Below, one piece after another: positions 5,916 to 10,976 of a stretch of DNA of 10,976 bases. Position 1 is the first letter of the stretch, and each line of letters begins with the position of its first letter. The position numbers and the translations under genes were made by a program. Below the pieces are notes generated by a model that saw nothing but the letters and a program-made list of their open reading frames with translations, searched no databases and had not been told where the DNA came from. Source of the DNA: Bacillota bacterium (GTDB lineage Bacteria; Bacillota; Clostridia; Peptostreptococcales; Anaerovoracaceae); the NCBI GenBank assembly GCA_016284575.1, contig JAEEPD010000016.1, positions 1-10,976 of the forward strand. The letters run 5' to 3'.

Positions 5916-6737
5916 TTAGAAGACCAGCTCCTCAGGATCGTGATCCCTTAAGCGCAGCTTTTCCATATTCATACCGATGGACTTGAGGAATTCCCTGCAG
6001 TACTGTCTCCAGTAATCGAACCACTCAAGATCCGTTCCCGGCTCGCAGAAGAACTCCAGCTCCATCTGCTCGAACTCTCTGATGCGGAAGATGAAATTGC
6101 CCGGAGTTATCTCGTTTCTGAAGGATTTGCCTATCTGGGCTATTCCGAAGGGAACCTTCTTGCGGGTGGTGCGCTGTACGTTCTTGAAATTGACGAAAAT
6201 GCCCTGGGCGGTCTCGGGACGCAGATATATCTCGCTCTTGCTGTCCTCTGTAGTGCCCTGGAAGGTCTTATACATGAGGTTGAACTGACGGATGCCGGTG
6301 AAGTCCTTCTTGCCGCAGACCGGGCAGACGATATCGTGGGAGGCGATGAAATCTTCCATCTCCTTGTTTGACCAGCCGTCAACTCCTGTGAGCTCTTCGC
6401 CGTGAGCTTCTGCGTATTCCTCTATGAGCTTGTCCGCGCGGAAGCGGGACTTGCAGGATCTGCAGTCCATAAGAGGATCGGAGAAGCTTCCCACATGACC
6501 GGATGCCACCCATACCTGAGGATTCATGAGTATAGCCGCGTCGATTCCAACGTTATAGGGGCTTTCCTGCACAAATTTCTTCCACCATGCCTTCTTGATA
6601 TTGTTCTTCAGCTCCACGCCTATGGGGCCGTAGTCCCAGGCGTTGGCCAGGCCTCCGTAGATCTCGGAGCCGGGGAAGAGGAAGCCTCTGTTCTTGCACA
6701 GAGCCACAAGAGTTTCCATTGTCAGTTCTTTTGCCAT
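5916..6737 (-). CDS. glyS: Glycyl-tRNA synthetase N-terminal ORF up to the internal TAA
   Basis: This is the 273-aa product if the TAA at 5916-5918 is real and not suppressed. It holds the adenylation-site part including motif 2, but lacks motif 3 (with its ATP-binding Arg) and the anticodon-binding domain, so it could not charge tRNA alone. The ATG at 6737 begins MAKELTMETLVALCKNRGF, a standard N-terminus. No strong ribosome binding site is visible, only GATGTGG, and a hairpin lies just upstream. Confidence 0.8.
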   Translation of the reverse strand: MAKELTMETLVALCKNRGFLFPGSEIYGGLANAWDYGPIGVELKNNIKKAWWKKFVQESPYNVGIDAAILMNPQVWVASGHVGSFSDPLMDCRSCKSRFRADKLIEEYAEAHGEELTGVDGWSNKEMEDFIASHDIVCPVCGKKDFTGIRQFNLMYKTFQGTTEDSKSEIYLRPETAQGIFVNFKNVQRTTRKKVPFGIAQIGKSFRNEITPGNFIFRIREFEQMELEFFCEPGTDLEWFDYWRQYCREFLKSIGMNMEKLRLRDHDPEELVF

Positions 6738-6752
6738 AATACCACATCAAGG

Positions 6753-6775
6753 CCGTGCGCATTTTGGGCACACGG
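6753..6775 (-). promoter_or_regulatory. Hairpin in the leader just upstream of glyS
   Basis: On the minus strand CCGTGTGC (6775-6768) pairs with GCGCACGG (6760-6753), eight pairs with one G-U, around a 7-nt loop. It ends 15 nt before the glyS start codon. No U-tract follows, so it is not a terminator. No T-box signature (AGGGTGGTACCGCG-like) is present in the gap. It may affect translation of a gene that has no obvious ribosome binding site. Confidence 0.4.
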
Positions 6776-6831
6776 TCTTGTCCTTTCAATTGTATATTTG
6801 TGTGATTTGTATATCTGGAAATGCGGAGCCT

Positions 6832-6881
6832 GTCTTAAGGGATGCCCTGCAGCAGCCCGCATTTTCATGCCTTTTTAAGAC
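6832..6881 (-). other. Branched RNA structure in the DUF4342–glyS gap
   Basis: GTCTTAA (6881-6875 on the minus strand) pairs perfectly with TTAAGAC (6838-6832). Inside it lie a GCAT-GAAA-ATGC hairpin with a GNRA-type tetraloop (6870-6859) and a second short arm closed by GGG/CCC (6858-6856 with 6841-6839), giving a three-way-junction shape. No U-tract follows on this strand. It does not match the glycine riboswitch or T-box as I know them. It could be a 3' end structure of the DUF4342 gene. Confidence 0.35.
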
Positions 6882-6889
6882 GGTTTGGA

Positions 6890-7846
6890 TTATTCCTCGG
6901 GCTTTACAGCTTCCTTGACAGCATCAGCGAATTCCACTGCAGCGTCTGCCACAGCCTCAACTGCCTCTGCGATCTCGTCTGCTCTCTTGTCTGCCTCGGA
7001 TGCGAAGTCGTCAACCTCGCCCATCTCGGAGAGATCCAGGTCTGACAGATCGAAATCGTCGGTGCCTGCCGCTTCGTTTTCGGGGGCCTTCCACTTCAGC
7101 TCGGAGGTTTTTTCCTTTGCGAACTGAACTGCTTCGGCTCCGGCGGTCTTAGCCTTCTCGAAGGCATCCTCGCCCTTTTCCTTGGCGAATTCAGCGGCCT
7201 CTGCGCCCTTCTCCTTTGCGAACTCGACAGCACCTGCGCTCTTTTCCTTTGCAATCTCAGCAAACTCAGCGCTCTTGGCCTTAGCGAACTCAGCAGCCTC
7301 TGCGCCCTTTGTCTTGGCGAACTCGGCTGCGTCGCTGCCCAGATTCTTTGCGTAGTTTACGAAATCTCCGCTCTTATCCTTTACCTCGTCGAAGATGACG
7401 CCGCCCTTGGATACAGCTGTATCAATGGCGGAATTAGCCTTCTCGGAAACGTTTACAGAGCTGCCGTCTTCCTTTATGATCTCTATGCTGCACTTGGTAC
7501 CGAGAGCTGCAACAGCTCCCACAAGAGCAGCCCAGGGGAAGATAACAGTGCCGAGGATGCCAATGGTAACGGGCAGATTCAGGACCACATCGTCTCCCTT
7601 CTTGATGCAGATCTTGCTGACATTGCCCTTGCGTACGACCTCCTTGACCTGATCTACAAGCTCTGTGGTCTTGCTTCTGGTCTCTCCCTCGCCGTTGATG
7701 CCGTCTTCGATCATGATAATAGCCTCAACAACGTTTCCCTCGGTCTTTTCAAGAGCGTCCTTTGCTTCTTTATAGCTTACTCCGGTCCTGTCCTTTACCA
7801 GTTCGATCTTTTCAAGGCTGATTTCCATGTTTTCATAGTTTTCCAT
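6890..7846 (-). CDS. DUF4342-type membrane protein with 11-residue LEA-like repeats
   Basis: 318 aa in four parts. Residues about 14-48 resemble a UBA/EF-Ts N-terminal helical domain (TGVSYKEAKDALEKTEGNVVEAI). Residues about 61-126 fit DUF4342: a VVRKGNV segment, a basic strand, then a hydrophobic stretch at 93-115 that could cross or enter the membrane. Residues 166-253 are eight consecutive 11-residue units of the type AKEKGAEAAEF, like the amphipathic helices of group 3 LEA proteins or apolipoproteins. The C-terminus (about 263-318) is acidic and Ala/Glu-rich. The ATG at 7846 has AGGGG 8 nt upstream and lies 13 bp after recO, suggesting operon membership. A protective or envelope-associated role is inferred from the repeats; DUF4342 itself has no known function. 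Confidence 0.8.
   Translation of the reverse strand: MENYENMEISLEKIELVKDRTGVSYKEAKDALEKTEGNVVEAIIMIEDGINGEGETRSKTTELVDQVKEVVRKGNVSKICIKKGDDVVLNLPVTIGILGTVIFPWAALVGAVAALGTKCSIEIIKEDGSSVNVSEKANSAIDTAVSKGGVIFDEVKDKSGDFVNYAKNLGSDAAEFAKTKGAEAAEFAKAKSAEFAEIAKEKSAGAVEFAKEKGAEAAEFAKEKGEDAFEKAKTAGAEAVQFAKEKTSELKWKAPENEAAGTDDFDLSDLDLSEMGEVDDFASEADKRADEIAEAVEAVADAAVEFADAVKEAVKPEE
7088..7351 (-). repeat. Eight in-frame 33-bp units encoding 11-residue repeats
   Basis: The stretch divides exactly into eight 33-bp units with no insertion or deletion. Each begins with the codons for Ala-Lys and most end in Glu-Phe, with a Lys-Gly/Ser-Ala-Glu core; recurrent DNA such as TTCGCAAAGGAGAAGGG is shared between copies. 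The third to fifth units are the closest to each other. The final unit drifts (AKEKTSELKWK), marking the edge of the array. Confidence 0.9.
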
Positions 7847-7859
7847 CGTAATTCCCCTT

Positions 7860-8636
7860 TCAGTAAATACTCATTCCTTCGCTTTTGAGCTTGTCGATGC
7901 CCAGCTGCCAGGAGATAAATGCGCTCAGTATGCTTTTCATTTTCGCCGCTGAAGCCTCTGGTATGGCCAGCTTCTCCATCGCGTTTAGCGGGTGGCGGGA
8001 AATATAGCTTATCATTTGAATTATACCAGTGTTGATCTCAAATATCAATGGATTAAGCAGATCCTGATCCTTAAGGCTATCCCTTGATATCAGGCCGCCG
8101 TCCGCCACAGAAAAGAGATATGGACATGGGCCCTCCCCCTTAAGACTCCCGGCATCTATGGGCTCGCCCGTGCGCATGCAGCCGGTATAGCCTATACCGC
8201 TGCCGAAAAGTTCGAGAGCCTTTATCTGGTACGCTATCAGCAATGTGTCATAAGCCGTTTTCCTGTCCTCCAGCAGGCTGAGAAAGTCTATCAGCATCCT
8301 GAACAGTGCAGGCTGCGGTTCATCCTCTGCGAGTATCTGGTCCGTGAATTCCAGCACGTAGGATGCGGCAAAATACTTATCCACATCCTCCCCCAGCTTA
8401 TAGAAGCTGCGTATGACCTCCGCCCCGTTGATATTGAAGCTGTCCTTGTTTTTGAAAAGCTCATATCTTCCGTAGCAGAAAGGCCTGAGCGCCAGAGCGG
8501 ACTTGTTTTTTCCCTTCTCGCTTATCGATGTTCCTGCGCCGATTTTCCCATACTTTTGTGAAAATATGGTGATCATTCTACGGCCATTGAGTGTTTTTGT
8601 CTGCCGCAGTATAACGGCCTCTGTTTCGGTGTACAT
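7860..8636 (-). CDS. recO: DNA repair protein RecO
   Basis: Loads RecA onto single-stranded DNA together with RecR in RecFOR-dependent gap repair. 258 aa, usual for the family. The N-terminal OB fold opens with the typical TEAVILRQTKTLNGRRMITIFSQKYGKI pattern, cut here at positions 4-32. The helical C-terminal domain contains YFAASYVLEFTD (residues 88-99) and FSVADGGLIS at 175-184. The zinc-binding cysteines found in many Firmicutes RecOs appear eroded: C153 is kept but its CxxC partner is Thr, and the usual Cys after GGLI is Ser. The ATG at 8636 is 2 nt after the era stop, with only a weak GAGTAGAG ahead, which suggests translational coupling. Position between era and glycyl-tRNA synthetase is conserved in Firmicutes. 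Confidence 0.93.
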   Translation of the reverse strand: MYTETEAVILRQTKTLNGRRMITIFSQKYGKIGAGTSISEKGKNKSALALRPFCYGRYELFKNKDSFNINGAEVIRSFYKLGEDVDKYFAASYVLEFTDQILAEDEPQPALFRMLIDFLSLLEDRKTAYDTLLIAYQIKALELFGSGIGYTGCMRTGEPIDAGSLKGEGPCPYLFSVADGGLISRDSLKDQDLLNPLIFEINTGIIQMISYISRHPLNAMEKLAIPEASAAKMKSILSAFISWQLGIDKLKSEGMSIY

Positions 8637-8638
8637 CT

Positions 8639-9538
8639 CTACTCTTTTCTGTAGCCGAAATTGCTTATAGCGATGTCGCTGTCACGCCAGTGTTCTTTAA
8701 CCTTGACGAAGGTCTCCAGGTAGACCTTCGTGCCCAGAAGCGCTTCGATCTCCTCTCTGGCGGCCTTTCCTATGCCCTTCAGCTTGCGCCCCTGCTTTCC
8801 TATAATAATGCCCTTGTGGCTCTGGCGCTCGCAGTAGATGACGGCGCCTATGCGGGTGAGGTTCTCCCCCTCCTCGTAGCTTTCGATCTCCACGGCTACT
8901 CCGTGAGGAATCTCCTGCTCAAGATACATAAGGAGCTTTTCGCGGATGATCTCGCTCACCAGGAAGCGCTCCGGGTGGTCGGTTATCATGTCCTCGGGGA
9001 AGAACATGGGTCCCTCCTCCAGGTATTCTTCGATCTTTTTGAGCAGCACGTCCACATTCCTGCCCTGGGTGGCGCAGGTGCCGATTATGGCGTCGAAAAG
9101 ACCCATTTCCTCGTAGGTGCTGTAGATCTGGGCAAAGGCCTCGGGACCTATGGTATCTATCTTGTTGATGACCAGTATTTTGGGCGTATTGGCAGCCTTA
9201 AGCATCTTCAGAATGAAGCCATCTCCGGAGTTTTCGCCCTCGTAAGGCGAATCGACGAGAAAAAGTATTACGTCAACTTCTTTCAAAGTATTAGCGGATA
9301 CTCCAGTCATATAGCTCCCAAGCCTGTTCTTCGGCTTGTGGATGCCGGGGGTATCTATGAACACTGCCTGGGCGACAGGCTCACCGTCCTCCATGCGGGT
9401 CCAGATGCCGCGGATGGCATTTCTCGTGGTCTGTGGCTTGCTGCTGGTTATGGCGATCTTCTCTCCGAGGATCGAATTCAGAAGCGTGGACTTACCCACA
9501 TTGGGGCGTCCTATTATCCCTACGAAGCCGCTCTTCAT
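8639..9538 (-). CDS. era: GTPase Era (30S ribosome assembly)
   Basis: Ras-like GTPase with a KH domain that binds near the 3' end of 16S rRNA and helps 30S maturation. 299 aa, the normal size. All GTPase motifs are visible: GRPNVGKS at 10-17, the switch I PQTTRN at 35-40, DTPG at 62-65, NKID at 125-128, and a G5 loop written T-C-A-T-Q-G where SA is more usual. The C-terminal KH domain carries the GKQG loop at 247-250 and the ERQSHKGIIIGKQG signature. The gene starts directly after the ybeY stop (TAG followed by ATG) and its own stop lies 2 nt before recO, so it sits in a tightly coupled operon. Confidence 0.98.
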   Translation of the reverse strand: MKSGFVGIIGRPNVGKSTLLNSILGEKIAITSSKPQTTRNAIRGIWTRMEDGEPVAQAVFIDTPGIHKPKNRLGSYMTGVSANTLKEVDVILFLVDSPYEGENSGDGFILKMLKAANTPKILVINKIDTIGPEAFAQIYSTYEEMGLFDAIIGTCATQGRNVDVLLKKIEEYLEEGPMFFPEDMITDHPERFLVSEIIREKLLMYLEQEIPHGVAVEIESYEEGENLTRIGAVIYCERQSHKGIIIGKQGRKLKGIGKAAREEIEALLGTKVYLETFVKVKEHWRDSDIAISNFGYRKE

Positions 9539-10021
9539 CTAATTCACCATCTGGCCTTCCCTTGCCAGTCCCAGCCGGTCCATGACATTCTCCTCCTTGG
9601 CCCGCATCACCTTTTTGTCATCCTCCTCCATATGGTCGTAGCCGAAGAGATGGAAGAGGCTGTGAACAAAGAGATATATGAGCTCCCGCTCATAGCTGTG
9701 GCCGAATTCCTCAGCCTGCTCCTTTGCCCTGTCGGTGCAGATGACCACGTCTCCTATCATAAGCTCCTCGCCCTCCATGTCCCAGTCAGAAAGATCCTCT
9801 TCGCTGTCGAACTGGGGGAAGGAAAGCACGTCGGTGACGGAGTCCACGCCCCGGTACTCTTTATTTAGCTGCCTGATGCTCTCACCATCAACAATGCTGA
9901 GGCTGAAGGAGATGTTGCCCGGGTCGAAGCCCTCCTCCTCGCATACGGAAATGGCAGCCGCATTCATGAGGGCGGCAGTCTGTTCGTTTACGCTGTTTTC
10001 GTCGTCAAAATATATAGTCAT
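9539..10021 (-). CDS. ybeY: Endoribonuclease YbeY (rRNA maturation factor)
   Basis: Metal-dependent RNase involved in 16S rRNA 3' processing and late 70S quality control. 160 aa, normal length. The zinc-binding motif is HSLFHLFGYDH, giving ligands H120, H124 and H130. Upstream are the conserved Arg in NKEYRG (R57) and the TDVLSFP segment at 63-69. The start ATG at 10021 shares its A with the phoH stop codon (TAATG), a classical termination–reinitiation overlap. Its stop is immediately followed by the era start. The phoH–ybeY–era order fits its job next to Era in ribosome maturation. Confidence 0.97.
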   Translation of the reverse strand: MTIYFDDENSVNEQTAALMNAAAISVCEEEGFDPGNISFSLSIVDGESIRQLNKEYRGVDSVTDVLSFPQFDSEEDLSDWDMEGEELMIGDVVICTDRAKEQAEEFGHSYERELIYLFVHSLFHLFGYDHMEEDDKKVMRAKEENVMDRLGLAREGQMVN

Positions 10022-10976
10022 TAATACTCGTATTCCTCGTCTTCTTCTTTTGATTTTTTAGCCGGTGCATCGTAGTCAGGATGCTCGGAAAGGTAGCGGT
10101 CGTAGGCATTGACGATCTTGCGCACCAGGGGATGGCGCACCACGTCGCTGTCCGTAAGGCGGCAGAAGGCTATGCCCTCCACACCGTCAAGCACGTGCAT
10201 GGCGTCGATCAGGCCGGAGCGCTTCCCTCTCGGAAGGTCTATCTGGGTTACGTCGCCTGTGATAATCATCTTGGAGCCGAAACCCATACGGGTAAGGAAC
10301 ATCTTCATCTGCTCCTTGGTGGCATTCTGGGCCTCGTCCAGAATTATAAAGGCATTGTCCAGGGTGCGGCCGCGCATGTAGGCAAGGGGGACAACCTCTA
10401 TGGTCTCCTTCTCCTTTAGGCGCAGGGCGGCTTCCCGTCCGAGGATGTCGTAAAGGGCGTCGTAAAGAGGCCTCAGGTACGGATCAACCTTCTCCTGAAG
10501 GTCACCGGGAAGAAAGCCAAGGCGCTCGCCCGCTTCCACTGCAGGCCTTGCCAGTATTATCTTCTCCACGTCCTTGTTCTTCAGGGAATTGATGGCCATA
10601 GCCACGGCAATATAGGTCTTGCCCGTGCCTGCGGGGCCGACGCCGAAAACGATCATGTTTTTCCGCATGGCGTCGACGTAGGTCTTCTGCCCGACGGTCT
10701 TTGGCTTCACGGGGCGGCCGGAAACCGTATGGCAGATCACGTCCTTGTCGATCTCGACGATCTCGGAGCTGCGGTCTTCCATGGAAAGCGCGATCGCGTA
10801 ATCCACGTTCTGTTCGGTGATCACGTTGCCGCGCCGGGAAAGTTCCGTCAGGTCCAGATAGACCTGTTTTGCCCTCTTTACGTTTTCTTCTTCGCCCTTG
10901 ACGCGGATCTCGCCGTCCCGGAGCACGATCTCGACGGAAAGCGCTTTTTCGATCTTCCGGACGAACAGATCCAGCT
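10021..10976 (-). CDS. phoH: PhoH family protein (PhoH-like ATPase; 5' end outside window)
   Basis: Cytoplasmic P-loop ATPase related to helicase core domains, often found with ybeY; its exact role is unsettled. 317 codons are visible and the frame is open to the window edge, so the start lies to the right. A GTG at 10926 is not the true start, because the residues before it (LFVRKIEKALSVEIV) match the family N-terminus. Walker A GPAGTGKT is encoded at 10638-10615, Walker B with ILDEAQNAT near 10347-10320, and the intervening ARPAVEAGERLGFLPG and later TGDVTQIDLPRGKRSG blocks are diagnostic. The protein ends in an acidic EEDEEYEY tail. The stop overlaps the ybeY start by 1 nt. Confidence 0.96.
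   Translation of the reverse strand, partial: LDLFVRKIEKALSVEIVLRDGEIRVKGEEENVKRAKQVYLDLTELSRRGNVITEQNVDYAIALSMEDRSSEIVEIDKDVICHTVSGRPVKPKTVGQKTYVDAMRKNMIVFGVGPAGTGKTYIAVAMAINSLKNKDVEKIILARPAVEAGERLGFLPGDLQEKVDPYLRPLYDALYDILGREAALRLKEKETIEVVPLAYMRGRTLDNAFIILDEAQNATKEQMKMFLTRMGFGSKMIITGDVTQIDLPRGKRSGLIDAMHVLDGVEGIAFCRLTDSDVVRHPLVRKIVNAYDRYLSEHPDYDAPAKKSKEEDEEYEY

Larger units (their letters stand above)
5334..6737 (-). pseudogene. glyS: Glycyl-tRNA synthetase (single-chain type) interrupted by an in-frame TAA
   Basis: Class II synthetase that charges tRNA-Gly, of the homodimeric eukaryote/archaeon-like type rather than the alpha2beta2 type. The complete frame spans 467 positions, normal for this family. 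Visible landmarks are the N-terminal FPGSEIYGG, paired cysteines C92/C95 and C138/C141 of a likely zinc site, motif 2 with FRNE at 206-209, motif 3 EPSLGVDR at 332-339, and an anticodon-binding domain with HPAIAPFKAAVLPL. Codon 274 is TAA (5918-5916), where relatives normally have Tyr in F-Y-S-K-A-T-T-D. The reading frame continues unchanged on both sides (SKATTDFEFLFPFGWGELWG follows), so this is one nonsense codon and not a frameshift. Either it is a sequencing or assembly error, or the gene is broken or read through. Position after recO is the usual Firmicutes context. Confidence 0.9.

Noticed and set aside
6738..6889. T-box or glycine riboswitch controlling glyS
   Set aside because: No AGGGTGG-type T-box core, no glycine aptamer core sequences, and no terminator with U-tract in the gap.
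8690..9868. Plus-strand open frame of 392 codons opposite era and ybeY
   Set aside because: Antisense to two conserved genes, spanning their boundary; no family resemblance.

Overview
This is a core-genome segment of a low-GC-group Gram-positive anaerobe, most likely class Clostridia. The evidence is the phoH–ybeY–era–recO–glycyl-tRNA synthetase order, a trigger factor–clpP–clpX cluster, strong AGGAG-type ribosome binding sites and sigma-A-like promoters. Base composition is moderate to GC-rich for Clostridia. I cannot place it to genus from sequence alone. Every credible gene is on the minus strand, so transcription runs from the right edge to the left.

Right part (about 10976 to 7860): phoH (5' end outside the window), ybeY, era and recO are packed with 1-nt overlap, 0-nt and 2-nt spacing, so they look translationally coupled. 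They cover rRNA maturation, 30S assembly and recombination. The dgkA and cdd genes that often sit between ybeY and era in Firmicutes are absent. A DUF4342-type membrane protein with an added tail of eight perfect-length 11-residue repeats follows recO after 13 bp.

Middle (6889 to 4794): a structured 152-bp gap leads into a single-chain glycyl-tRNA synthetase that is interrupted by one in-frame TAA. No frame change is involved, and the coding sequence continues after the stop. A terminator-like hairpin follows, then a two-gene unit: a 162-aa protein resembling half of a sugar isomerase (SIS) protein, and a full-length 370-aa SIS-domain protein. The small protein aligns by eye with the second half of its neighbour.

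Left part (3666 to 1): an unusual 217-bp intergenic region holds a 22-bp tandem repeat, two long imperfect hairpins and a terminator-like hairpin that also contains a candidate promoter. Then come a CYTH-family (triphosphate tunnel) protein and the protein-quality-control cluster tig–clpP–clpX, with clpX cut by the left edge. tig has a good promoter whose -35 box contains the stop codon of the CYTH gene.

Most of the window is ordinary housekeeping DNA. The points deserving attention are the nonsense codon in the tRNA synthetase gene, the SIS plus half-SIS pair, the LEA-like repeat tail on a DUF4342 protein, the structured repeat region at 3464–3668, and a recurring layout in which a hairpin plus U-tract sits 12–15 nt before the next start codon (three times).
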